Below, one piece after another: positions 10,740-19,223 of a stretch of DNA of 64,000 nucleotides (position 1 is its first letter; every line of letters begins with the position of its first letter). The notes beneath the pieces are model-generated. The model was not told the origin of the DNA, searched no databases, and saw only the letters and a list, made by a program, of their open reading frames with translations. Source of the DNA: Mesorhizobium huakuii (GTDB lineage Bacteria > Pseudomonadota > Alphaproteobacteria > Rhizobiales > Rhizobiaceae); the NCBI RefSeq assembly GCF_030160235.1, contig NZ_BSNY01000029.1:18859-82858 (forward strand), in the 5' to 3' direction. The position numbers were made by a program, and so were the translations under genes.

Positions 10740-12386
10740 TCAGGACCCTATGAAGCCAGCGAGTTTGCGTGCCCGCCGGGAATCGCGGATCTTCTGAAGC
10801 GCTCTCGCTTCGAGCTGGCGGATTCGCTCGCGGGTTACGCCGAATACCTTGCCAACCTCCTCCAGCGTGTGCTCGTCGCCGTTAATGCCGAACCGCATCT
10901 GCAGGATACGCTGCTCGCGCGAGGGCAGTTCGGCGATCGCCTCGGCGATCGATCGCTTCAGCGCGCTCGCTTCCGCCGCCTCCTGCGGATCGACCGCGTC
11001 GCGCGATTCAATCAGGTCGCCCAGAGTTGCATCGCCGTCTTCGCCAACCGGAAGATCGAGCGACGTGGGTTCCTGAACCAATGACAGCACCTGCTCTATA
11101 CGCGCAACCGGCATTCCAGCGCGGAGAGCGATTTCTTCCGGTTTCGGCTCGTGACCCGCCTCCTGGTGGAGCATATGCCTTATCCGCTGAACCCGCCTCG
11201 CGGTATCGTTCATATGCACCGGTACTCGGATCGTGCGCCCCTTGTCGGCAATCGCGCGCGCGATCGACTGGCGAATCCACCATCCGGCATAGGTGGAGAG
11301 TCTGAATCCCCGGCGATAGTCGAACTTCTCGATTGCGTGCATGAGGCCCATATTGCCTTCTTGGATCAGATCGAGAGGTTCGAGCGAACTCTTGCCCTGA
11401 TAGCTCCTGGCAATCTGGATCACCAAACGCAGCTGCGATATGAGCATTTCTTCGCGCGCTGCCTCGAGCTTTCGCCGCGCCTTCCGGATGTCGGCGGCGA
11501 CATGCCTGAATTCTGAAGCCGGAAGGCCCACCCGGCCAAGCCGAGCGATTTCGTCCTCGTTGCCGCGAAACGTCTTCTGCTCATCCTCCAAGATCTCGAT
11601 GAGCTGCGAAACACGATCGGGCCGCAGCGGCAGCGCGACCAAAGCGACCGCAAAGCTGGAGACGAGTTGCTGCAGCCGGATGCGGAGTTCCTCGGCGAGG
11701 TCGCGTCCGCGCGAAACGGCAGTGATCCGCTCCTGGTTCAAGCCGGCAATTTCGGCGGCGAGATGTCCAAGTTCGTCCAGACGCCCCGCAAGAACAGGCG
11801 CAAGCTGTGAGTCCGCGGCTGGTCCGGCATCTTCGTCTTCGGTCAGCGAGCCGACTGCCTCTCTCCCATGGCTTTCAGGAACGGGTCGGGCCTCGGCATC
11901 TACAGCCTGCGACATATCGACAAGATCATTGAGGCGCAGCAGCCCAGTGGCTGCTTCCCGCGCCCAGGCCGCGACGCGCTCGACGAGCATCGGAACATTG
12001 CACAGCCCCGTGACAACTGCATGCTGCGCCGTCTCGATCCGCTTGGCGAGCGCGACCTCCTCCTCGCGCGAAAGCCGCTTGCCCTTGCTGGTTTCAACGC
12101 GATAGGCGCGCATGGCGTCGTGATTGGGGGCGTCCTTCCTCGACTCTTGCGCCTTCAAACTGGTCGCCCTGCCGTTCCCGGACGCTGGTCCCCTCACGGC
12201 GGTCTCTTCTGACGGAGAGGGGGCGCGCATGCTCGGCTTTGGCCGCTCGAAACGACCGACTTCGGTCCGGATTTCAGACGGCAAGGCATTCCCTTCGCGG
12301 TGCACCGGTCTGTGCGCAGCGCAATCCAATTCAACCAGCATTTGATCCCCGTCCTCGCGGACTGGAGAATCAAGCAACCCGTGCAT
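10740..12386 (-). CDS. RpoD-like sigma-70 factor (second housekeeping-type sigma)
   Basis: A 548-residue group 1/2 sigma factor. Regions 2-4 are intact: [41 protein letters not shown] (regions 2.2-2.4, in pieces), region 3, and [15 protein letters not shown]...[17 protein letters not shown] in region 4. The N-terminus has degenerate region 1.2 ([27 protein letters not shown]) and a long nonconserved insert before region 2. Region 1.1 of canonical RpoD is not recognisable. The start at 12386 is chosen because AAAGGA lies eight bases upstream; the frame stays open to 12587. It is probably an alternative sigma specialised for this island's conditions, which is inference. Confidence 0.85.
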   Translation of the reverse strand: MHGLLDSPVREDGDQMLVELDCAAHRPVHREGNALPSEIRTEVGRFERPKPSMRAPSPSEETAVRGPASGNGRATSLKAQESRKDAPNHDAMRAYRVETSKGKRLSREEEVALAKRIETAQHAVVTGLCNVPMLVERVAAWAREAATGLLRLNDLVDMSQAVDAEARPVPESHGREAVGSLTEDEDAGPAADSQLAPVLAGRLDELGHLAAEIAGLNQERITAVSRGRDLAEELRIRLQQLVSSFAVALVALPLRPDRVSQLIEILEDEQKTFRGNEDEIARLGRVGLPASEFRHVAADIRKARRKLEAAREEMLISQLRLVIQIARSYQGKSSLEPLDLIQEGNMGLMHAIEKFDYRRGFRLSTYAGWWIRQSIARAIADKGRTIRVPVHMNDTARRVQRIRHMLHQEAGHEPKPEEIALRAGMPVARIEQVLSLVQEPTSLDLPVGEDGDATLGDLIESRDAVDPQEAAEASALKRSIAEAIAELPSREQRILQMRFGINGDEHTLEEVGKVFGVTRERIRQLEARALQKIRDSRRARKLAGFIGS

Positions 12387-12661
12387 GGATGCATTCCTTT
12401 GGTATGCGCCGAGATCGAACAGCGCGGACAGGCGAATGGGCCGCTTCGGAGGCCTCACTCGTGGGACCGAGCCTCCTTCGGGCCAGCATCGCGGACGATC
12501 TTGGAGAACGGCGACTTTGCCGCCGCCTGGCACTGCTTGTGGCGCGATAGTTAGCTGGAAAATGGTGGCCGGGTGCAGAGAAATCAAGCTGCTTCAGGCT
12601 TCTCTAATAGAAAGCCTTATCACCGCCTCCATTTCGTGGACCCCAAGAGCGCCATGGAGGC

Positions 12662-13108
12662 CTAAGAGGCTCCGACCTCAATCTCGTTCAGGGCGCTGTC
12701 GACCCGAACACGTACCAGGCGTCGGCTTCGGCTGCGCCACGAACCGCTTCCGATCTGACAAGCCGGATAAGGCGGACGACCCGGCCTCGCACGCCAACGC
12801 GAATTTGGGCAGCATCGACGAGAGCGTCCTTTTCAAGCGCAATCCAGACAGCCTCCTCGATAAGGACAGGAGCGTCGTCCTCCAGCGGAGCAGTTTCGAT
12901 TCTGTTGATCACATCCGGGCTGCCGGGCATCCACCAGGCCAGCAAGCCGGCGAGGCGTTTCGACGTAAGGCCCGGGAGTGACCGTTCAGCGTAACGACGC
13001 CATCCTGGACCTCGAACTCGGTCTCGCCGACGGCGTGATCCGCCGTGGCGCGCACCAGGGTGACGCCGACGTCTTGTCTGACCGCGCCCTCGGATCGCTT
13101 ACGTCCAT
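12662..13108 (-). pseudogene. BON-domain protein, frameshifted
   Basis: The minus strand encodes a protein of the rhizobial BON-domain type in three frames. The first part reads TLVRATADHAVGETEFEVQDGVVTLNGH, a BON motif. The middle reads WWMPGSPDVINRIE and then a second BON unit ending DAWYVFG. The tail reads VDSALNEIEVGAS before a stop. Restoring one C near 12969 and one G near 12700 rejoins the frames. BON domains bind phospholipid membranes. The exact start is unclear, because the ATG at 13108 is itself out of phase with the first block. Confidence 0.7.
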
Positions 13109-13288
13109 CCTGTTTAGGCCTTGAAGGACACCGCGCATGCGATCGCTCTTCCATTTGAGAGTGAGGAGACCAAAGAAATCGAGTTACGCAAAGTGCCATC
13201 ATTTCGTTGGCACTTCTTGCGCGGCCGGATCCCTCCGTGGCGAGTCGACCTGGATTGGATAGAACCTCACGGACGAGAACTGCCTGGA

Positions 13289-13302
13289 TTGATCCTGCTC
13301 AA
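13289..13302. promoter_or_regulatory. FNR/FixK box upstream of the DUF2267 gene
   Basis: TTGATCCTGCTCAA fits TTGA-N6-TCAA with one deviation from the strict FNR dyad. It ends 77 bp before the ATG at 13380. Confidence 0.55.
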
Positions 13303-13379
13303 CGACAGACAGTGATCCCAATCTTATGAGTGCATCAGTGAGGCCTTGCTCTTGAAACACTTGGGATGCGAATCCGGCA

Positions 13380-13799
13380 ATGACAGTCGCGAAAGATTTC
13401 AGCACCGCGGTGCAGACAGCCCAGACTTGGATTAATGAACTGACGCAACGCCTCGGCTGGCATGACCAGGAGCGCGTGTATACGGCTCTGCTCGCGGCCT
13501 TGCATGCGCTACGAGATTGCCTGGGGCGCAACGAGGCGGTCTATTTGGGTGCACAGCTGCCGCCCCTTCTGCGTGGCTTCTACTACGAGGGATGGCATCC
13601 CGGCGGACGCAGAGCTGCGTTGAGTCGTAGCGCGTTTCTCGACCGCATCCATGACGGCGTGCACCGCGATCCAGCCGTAGATCCGGAGCAGGTTGCCCAT
13701 GCGGTGCTCGCACTTCTTGCATCCCGACTCTCGCCTGCGGAGCTAGAGGGTGCCAAGGCCGCGACACCCAGATCATTGCATCATTTCTGGCCAAGCTGA
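13380..13799 (+). CDS. DUF2267 family protein
   Basis: A 139-residue protein matching the DUF2267 pattern: RVYTALLAALHALRDCLGRNEAVYLGAQLPPLLRGFYYEGW, followed by FLDRIHDGV and AVLALLASRLSPAE. The function of the family is unknown. Members occur beside Hsp20, CBS and Usp genes in alphaproteobacterial stress loci. It is predicted to be cytoplasmic and helical. An FNR/FixK-like box lies upstream. Confidence 0.8.
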   Translation: MTVAKDFSTAVQTAQTWINELTQRLGWHDQERVYTALLAALHALRDCLGRNEAVYLGAQLPPLLRGFYYEGWHPGGRRAALSRSAFLDRIHDGVHRDPAVDPEQVAHAVLALLASRLSPAELEGAKAATPRSLHHFWPS

Positions 13800-14102
13800 T
13801 CGGCAGGCCCCATGAAGCAAAAGCCACGGGCGCATCAGAAGCAAGCTGGAAGCGGACCGATCGATAACGCCCTCGACACGCGCAGTTTGTCCTCGACTTG
13901 GCGAGTGCTTCACCAGCGCGGATTCGAATTCTTCGTGCGGACGGCGGGCTCTACGCATCAGCGAGTTCGAACAACGTGACCGCGGTCGGATTACGCCGCT
14001 CGGTAGCGCATTCAGAGCCCCCGGCACCAATCGGAGTCTGCGATCGCTCGAACACTCATCTGGTCTCGCTAACCCCTAGCGCCATTCGAAAGGGCGACAA
14101 AA
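13800..14102. other. Intergenic region without a recognised gene
   Basis: No conserved gene, FNR box or terminator was found in this 303-bp gap between DUF2267 and the DedA/ATP-grasp gene. Confidence 0.5.
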
Positions 14103-15839
14103 GTGAACGTCGACGTCTCGTCGGTTGATGTCCCGGGATTCGTCGGTCCTTACCTGGCGCTGTTCGTTACTGCGATCGCATACGAAAACGTCGCGATCCT
14201 TGCTGCGGCTTATCTTATTATCGAACATGAGGCATCTGCATTGCCCGTCACGTTGATTGTCCTTACCGGCATAGTTACGGGTGACTGGCTCATCTATGGG
14301 CTCGGCGCTGCTGCACGGCACTTTCCGGTCGTACGTCGATGGCTTGGAGGTGAGAGGGCGATCAGATCACGGCGCTGGCTGGATGATCACCTTCTCACCC
14401 TCGTGATCGCAGCGCGGCTCTTTCCCGGTCCCGGCGTCCTGTTTCCTACCTTCGCTGCCTTTGGCGGTCTGGGTATCCCTTTCTGGCGGTTTGCGCGCGC
14501 GACAGTCATAACGGCAGCATTTTACACGCCGCTGGTTCTTCTGCTCGTTGTCTCCTTCGGTTCAGCCGTTGCAACGCGAGTCGGTTGGTCGGCCCGGGTA
14601 TTCCTTGTGGCGGCCCTCGTAGTCGCTGCTGCGGGGCCGTGGACACAACGCCTATCGCGATGGATATGGGCACTACTCGAGCAGATTCACCTTGATGCTT
14701 CTGCCGTCCGCTGGCTCGGTCAGTTCACGCATCGGGGAATGCCGCGCCTGGCGGACTTGCGCGCACACGGCTCCATCGCCGAACACATTCCGCCGCCGTT
14801 GTTCTATGTGCCACTGGTCTTGCAGTGGATCGGTCTCGGTGTTCGCTATCGTTCATTCACCTTGCCGACGATCGCCAATCCAAACATCGAGCTTGCGGGG
14901 CTATTGGGAGAGTCCAAAGTCTCCTATCTCGACCAGATCCAGGGCGAAGAGCGGAAATGGCTGGCTCCCTACCTATCCCTGGTACGCGGGCCCAATGTTC
15001 CGGCCGCAGCAGACGTCAAGGCGGCGCTCTTTCAGATGTCAGAGGTGGGCCTCCACTTTCCCATCGTCGCCAAGCCCGACATCGGATGGCGCGGCTATGG
15101 CGTGAGGCTTATTCAGGATGCTGACGAATTGAACACCTATGTCGATGGCTTTCCACGTGGCGCGCGCCTTATCCTGCAGAAGACCATCGACTATGACGGG
15201 GAAGCTGGCGTCTTCTATCTTCGCCAACCGGACGAGCCTCATGGCCGCGTCCCTTCCCTTACGCTGCGCTATTTCCCCTTTGTCGTCGGTGACGGTCACA
15301 GCACGGTTCGCGAACTTGTAGACAAGGAGCCGCGAGCCAATTGGAAGGCCCAACTTCACCTCGGCATGAGGAGCCAGCACCGCGGATTTGCCAGCGAGCA
15401 ATTGGATCAGGTGCCCGCAGCGGGCGAAATCTTCCGCCTGGCCTTCATCGGCAGCAACAGGGTCGGCGGCCTTTATCGCGATGCGAGCGCCTACATCACG
15501 CCTGAACTCGAGCGATGCTTCGACACGATCTCTCGCGCCATGCCGGAATTCTACATCGGCCGTTACGACATTCGGTTCGCATCGATCGATCGGCTGCAGC
15601 AGGGACAGGATTTTGCTATCATCGAGATCAACGGCGCCGGTGCGGAGGCCATCCACGTTTGGGATCCGAACATGGGACTTGGTGAGGTCTACCGCACGCT
15701 CTTCACTTACCAGGAAACCTTATTCCAGATCAGCGCCAAGAACCGAGACCGAGGCTTCACGCCCGCTTCTATGAGCCAATTACTTCGCGCGATTCGCAAG
15801 CAGAACGCCTTGATCCGTCGTTATCCGCCATCGTCTTGA
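14103..15839 (+). CDS. DedA-like membrane domain fused to an ATP-grasp domain
   Basis: A 578-residue protein. Residues about 1-190 form a DedA/SNARE-associated membrane domain: four to five hydrophobic segments, with AARLFPGPGVLFPTFAAFGGL resembling the family's R-x-x-P-G motif. Residues about 270-578 resemble an ATP-grasp ligase: FPIVAKPDIGWRGYGVRLI (ATP lysine region), ARLILQKTIDYDGEAGVFYLR, and a metal-binding-like C-terminal FAIIEINGAGAEAIHVWDPN. I infer a membrane-tethered carboxylate-amine ligase acting at the inner face. DedA proteins are implicated in undecaprenyl-phosphate or phospholipid flipping, but the substrate here is unknown. The start is GTG, with AAAGGG upstream. Confidence 0.75.
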   Translation: MNVDVSSVDVPGFVGPYLALFVTAIAYENVAILAAAYLIIEHEASALPVTLIVLTGIVTGDWLIYGLGAAARHFPVVRRWLGGERAIRSRRWLDDHLLTLVIAARLFPGPGVLFPTFAAFGGLGIPFWRFARATVITAAFYTPLVLLLVVSFGSAVATRVGWSARVFLVAALVVAAAGPWTQRLSRWIWALLEQIHLDASAVRWLGQFTHRGMPRLADLRAHGSIAEHIPPPLFYVPLVLQWIGLGVRYRSFTLPTIANPNIELAGLLGESKVSYLDQIQGEERKWLAPYLSLVRGPNVPAAADVKAALFQMSEVGLHFPIVAKPDIGWRGYGVRLIQDADELNTYVDGFPRGARLILQKTIDYDGEAGVFYLRQPDEPHGRVPSLTLRYFPFVVGDGHSTVRELVDKEPRANWKAQLHLGMRSQHRGFASEQLDQVPAAGEIFRLAFIGSNRVGGLYRDASAYITPELERCFDTISRAMPEFYIGRYDIRFASIDRLQQGQDFAIIEINGAGAEAIHVWDPNMGLGEVYRTLFTYQETLFQISAKNRDRGFTPASMSQLLRAIRKQNALIRRYPPSS

Positions 15840-16176
15840 TAACAGCAGAACCGAACTCCCACCAAACAGGCAAGACCGTTTATCGCTCGATTATCGATAT
15901 CAGAAGCCTGCCGTGGAGACATCCGCGGCGGCGAAAGCAAGGTCGTCATCGCTGCCAAAACGCAGACGCCCGGGCTTTCGCGACGGCTGGATCAAGCGCT
16001 CGAATTTCGCCGACGCGGCCGCAGTAGCTTGAACGGCCGCTGGGCGGGAAGCGTGATCCCGCCGCGCGCACATTTCTTGCACTTCATTGATCGCAATCAA
16101 GGCTTCGACACTTCGGACCGTATTAAGTGGCTATCCCACAGGCGAATTCGACGCGCGCAGACTGGGAGAGGCAAAG
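15840..16176. other. Intergenic region holding the hsp20 promoter
   Basis: Apart from the FNR/FixK box at 16087-16100, no gene was recognised between the DedA/ATP-grasp gene and hsp20. Confidence 0.6.
16087..16100. promoter_or_regulatory. FNR/FixK box upstream of hsp20
   Basis: TTGATCGCAATCAA is a perfect TTGAT-N4-ATCAA dyad. It ends 76 bp before the ATG at 16177. A possible -10 element, TATTAA, lies about 30 bp after the box. Confidence 0.85.
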
Positions 16177-16719
16177 ATGTTTGAAGCACGGGTAAAATTG
16201 CCGCCTCAGACGAAAGGGCCGGTGGTCTGGCATGCGAACGTACAGAGCGGATCGCATCCCGTCGAGCGGCTGCGGACGGAGATCAACCGCCGGCTCGATG
16301 ATCTTCTGCGAGGCTATTGGCATGTTCCCTTCAGGCGGTCGGCAATCGACGTCGAGCCTTATCTGCGAGGAGACGTCGGCTTCGGCACAGTGCCCGCCGT
16401 CGACATTGTCGAGACGGCCGACAGCTACAGGCTTACAGCCGAACTTGCTGGCCTGGATCCTCGAAAGGTCAGCGTTAGATTCGCTTATGGCACGCTGACG
16501 ATTGAGGGAGAGAAGGAAGAGGCGAAAGGTGACGAGAAGCTCGACCATTTCCTGTCGGAGCGCCGCTACGGATCCTTTCACCGCTCCTTCCGGGTGCCCG
16601 ACAGTGTGGACGCAGACAAGACCGACGCGAGCTTCAAGAACGGCGTCCTTACAGTAACGCTGCCAAAAACATCCGAAGCGCGCATGCAAGAAAAGCAGAT
16701 TGCCGTAAAGACCGCTTGA
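16177..16719 (+). CDS. Small heat-shock protein (Hsp20 / alpha-crystallin)
   Basis: A 180-residue ATP-independent holdase. The alpha-crystallin domain spans about residues 70-165. It begins VPAVDIVETADSYRLTAELAGLD and ends with the family signature FKNGVLTVTLPKT. The C-terminal extension is short. The ATG at 16177 has GGGAGAG upstream, and the perfect FNR/FixK box lies before it. Hypoxia-induced Hsp20 proteins are known in other bacteria (HspX in mycobacteria). A candidate terminator follows the stop. Confidence 0.93.
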   Translation: MFEARVKLPPQTKGPVVWHANVQSGSHPVERLRTEINRRLDDLLRGYWHVPFRRSAIDVEPYLRGDVGFGTVPAVDIVETADSYRLTAELAGLDPRKVSVRFAYGTLTIEGEKEEAKGDEKLDHFLSERRYGSFHRSFRVPDSVDADKTDASFKNGVLTVTLPKTSEARMQEKQIAVKTA

Positions 16720-16742
16720 AGGTGCGGCGGCGCCTGTCTTTT
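16720..16742 (+). terminator. Candidate rho-independent terminator after hsp20
   Basis: AGGTGC-GGCG-GCGCCT forms a six-pair stem with one G-U pair, followed by GTCTTTT. The stem is short, so termination may be partial. Confidence 0.4.
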
Positions 16743-16930
16743 CGTCACAGCGCGTGTCCGATGCTGACCCGCGGCGGGCCGCTGTGATGGATGAGGTTCA
16801 GCTGGAGGGGCGCGCCGGATTCGTGCGCGCACCTTCATTGGCGGGCAAAAGCGAAATCTTTGGGATCTTGCGCCCAGCCCACTCGGAGACCGGCCCGCTG
16901 GAGTGCGGCAATGTTTCAGGCCGGGGGGAT

Positions 16931-17152
16931 ATGATGCGAAAAGTGGGGCTCACGATTGCATTCGTGCTGACTGGAATGGCAGTGCTGTTTGCGCTTCAGA
17001 ACATGACGCAGATCGAATTGACATTTCTCTTCTGGACCTTGCAGACGCGACGCTTCGTCGTCGTTATCGCTTCGGTAATGGCCGGAATTGCGGTTGGGAT
17101 ATCGCTCGCCTTTTTGCTGGGTATCCCCCGGCGCGATGGATCCGCAGATTAG
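16931..17152 (+). CDS. LapA-domain (DUF1049) membrane protein
   Basis: A 73-residue protein with two transmembrane segments, VGLTIAFVLTGMAVLFALQN and FVVVIASVMAGIAVGISLAF (in pieces), and a short basic tail. This is the DUF1049/LapA pattern, including the N-Q-x-I-x-L-x-F motif after the first segment. E. coli LapA and LapB help assemble lipopolysaccharide, but many short paralogues lack a known role. Start ATG follows GGGGGAT. Confidence 0.7.
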   Translation: MMRKVGLTIAFVLTGMAVLFALQNMTQIELTFLFWTLQTRRFVVVIASVMAGIAVGISLAFLLGIPRRDGSAD

Positions 17153-17174
17153 GCGACGAATCTGTTCTCGTGGA

Positions 17175-17312
17175 AGACTGGCAAGCTTGCGCTGCTTTTC
17201 TTTTGTCGAGGCGACACCGTCGCCGGCTTCCTTCCCGTTCTGGAGGAATGGGCGGACATCGTCCTTGGGCTTTGGCTCGTTTGACTCCCGTGGGCGCTGA
17301 ATTTCGTCGTCT
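17175..17312 (+). pseudogene. Possible SPW-repeat protein remnant
   Basis: One plus frame reads VLEEWADIVLGLWLV, a stop, then LPWALNFVVSP. This resembles the SPW repeat (W-x-x-W-x-N-x-x-L-G-x-W-L-x-x-SPW-x-L-x-F) with an internal stop. The match is short and the rest of the 17153-17513 gap shows nothing else. Confidence 0.3.
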
Positions 17313-17513
17313 CGCCGAGCGCGCGCTGGAGCTAATGGAGGAACGTCAGACCGGCCACGCGTGAGGTGTTGGTCCATGTCGACGGCGGCTCCTGATTCGG
17401 CAGGCTCCGCCGTCGCACATCAGTCAGTGGGATTGAGCAATCGCGACAGTGGATCGAATAATCCATTCGCTGATGCCGACGCCATGATGATCGTCAAAGT
17501 GGAACGCTCGGTT

Positions 17514-18866
17514 TCACCGCAGAGGTTTTGGTCCGCCAGCTTTAATGGCGACCCGTCGCGACTGAACCTCAAATGCGTTGAGTCTCTCACTGATCCCAAC
17601 AGGGTAAGGGGGGCGAACGACCTCCATGCGACGAATTGATTCCGGCAATTCGGCGATCATTTCCGCAGTTCTCTCCCTCCTTCGCGCGAGCGGCAGGGGC
17701 GTCTGATGTCGTCTGCCTCGGGACATCTTCAGCTGCAGCAGTGGTTGGCCCGGCAAAGTTTCTCCGTTGCGAGCGATTATGTCGCCTACGGCGTGGCCCT
17801 CACGAAAATGCCGGAACACCTGCTTACGTCCGGGAAGGATGCGCTTGCCGGCGGAGAGTTTCATGCGGCCGATGCCGTCATACTCGGTCAGTTTGTAGGC
17901 GATATCAAACGCCGGAGCGTCAGTTGACACCATCATGCTCGTGCCAACCCCGAAAGCATCAATGGGGGCCCCTTCGCCAACGAGATGGTCAATCTTCCAC
18001 TCGTCGAGGCTTCCGCTCGCGAATATTCGAACGCTTCCGAGACCGGCACCGTCCAGAATCTGCCTAGCGCCGCGGGAAAGCTTGAGAAGGTTTCCCGAAT
18101 CCAATCTAACGGCCTGGATCTCGAATGACGCCCCGACCTCCCGTGCCAAGGCGGCGACGGCCTCCACGCCCGCCAGCGTGTCATAGGTGTCAACGAGGAG
18201 CGTTGTATTCGGGAACAGGTCTGCAAACGCCCGAAAGGCCTTCATCTCGCTCGGAAAGGCTTGGATGAAGCTGTGCGCCACTGTGCCCACGGCCGGAATA
18301 CCATACTCGCTGGCGGCCTGTACATTCGAAGTAGCCGAAACTCCGGCGACGAAGGCGGCGCGGGCACCCTTGATCGCGGCATCCAAGCCATGCGCCCGCC
18401 GCCCGCCAAAATCGACGACGTCACGGCCTTGCGCCGCCTCGACGATGCGAGCCGCTTTCGATGCAATCATCGTCTGGAATCCGATTTGGTTCAGCACAAG
18501 CGTTTCAAGCAGTTGCCCTTGTGCGATTGGCGCCACGATCTCGAGTATCGGCTCATTCGCGAATACCGGCGTGCCTTCGGGCATCGCGTAAATATCGCCG
18601 CTGAACCGAAAGGTCTTCAGCCACGACAGGAATTCCGGTCTGAACCTATGCAGCGATGCAAGATGCGCAATGTCTTCGCCTTGAAAGCGGAAGGCATCGA
18701 TATCGTCAAGCAGAGTTTCCAGCCCGCAAGCGATCAGGAAATTGCGATGTGGCGGAAGCTTGCGCACGAACAGACTGAAGACGGCAGTCTTGTCCATGCC
18801 AAGAGCATGATAGGCCTCGAGCATCGTGAATTCGTACAGATCGGCGAAAAGTGCGGAGACAGACAT
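17514..18866 (-). CDS. pncB: Nicotinate phosphoribosyltransferase
   Basis: A 450-residue NAPRTase. It makes nicotinate mononucleotide from nicotinate and PRPP in NAD salvage. Diagnostic segments are FADLYEFTMLEAYHALGM at the N-terminus, DFGGRRAHGLDAA, the phosphorylated-histidine segment VGTVAHSFIQAF (His about 200), LVDTYDTLAG, AVRLDSGNL and FGVGTSMM. The ATG at 18866 is preferred over the TTG two codons upstream. A perfect FNR/FixK box lies 75 bp upstream. With the NAD+ synthetase at 32.3-34.3 kb it suggests NAD maintenance during low-oxygen survival. Confidence 0.92.
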   Translation of the reverse strand: MSVSALFADLYEFTMLEAYHALGMDKTAVFSLFVRKLPPHRNFLIACGLETLLDDIDAFRFQGEDIAHLASLHRFRPEFLSWLKTFRFSGDIYAMPEGTPVFANEPILEIVAPIAQGQLLETLVLNQIGFQTMIASKAARIVEAAQGRDVVDFGGRRAHGLDAAIKGARAAFVAGVSATSNVQAASEYGIPAVGTVAHSFIQAFPSEMKAFRAFADLFPNTTLLVDTYDTLAGVEAVAALAREVGASFEIQAVRLDSGNLLKLSRGARQILDGAGLGSVRIFASGSLDEWKIDHLVGEGAPIDAFGVGTSMMVSTDAPAFDIAYKLTEYDGIGRMKLSAGKRILPGRKQVFRHFREGHAVGDIIARNGETLPGQPLLQLKMSRGRRHQTPLPLARRRERTAEMIAELPESIRRMEVVRPPYPVGISERLNAFEVQSRRVAIKAGGPKPLR

Positions 18867-18941
18867 TGCCAAGGGCTCTTGCTGGGAAGAAGCGTTGGTC
18901 TACCGACCACTCATCAAAGCCGGGATCAGGACCGCCCGTCG

Positions 18942-18955
18942 TTGATCCGTATCAA
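18942..18955. promoter_or_regulatory. FNR/FixK box upstream of pncB
   Basis: TTGATCCGTATCAA is a perfect dyad, 75 bp before the pncB ATG. The divergent PolX gene starts 268 bp away on the other side and is a less likely target. Confidence 0.85.
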
Positions 18956-19223
18956 AAGTGCAGCCAAAGGGTCTTTTGAACAGACGGGAGCGCGATTCAC
19001 CGGCTGAGCACTTGGCGAACTGTGTACGCAGGGGAGCTCTACAGCTCGATCAAGGCCTGAATGTAATTGGCGCGCGAGCCGCTCTTGCAACCTCCCCCCC
19101 GCGCTCCGTCAAGTTTCAAACGCAAGTGCTCTGGCTTGAACCGGGTGCTGGCGCGCCGGGCCTGGGGATGGATTCTTGATCTGTCGCAATGCGGCACCGG
19201 TACTGCAGGGGCATAATTAATCG
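18956..19223. other. Intergenic region upstream of PolX
   Basis: No gene, second FNR box or clear promoter was recognised between the pncB box and the PolX start. Confidence 0.5.
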
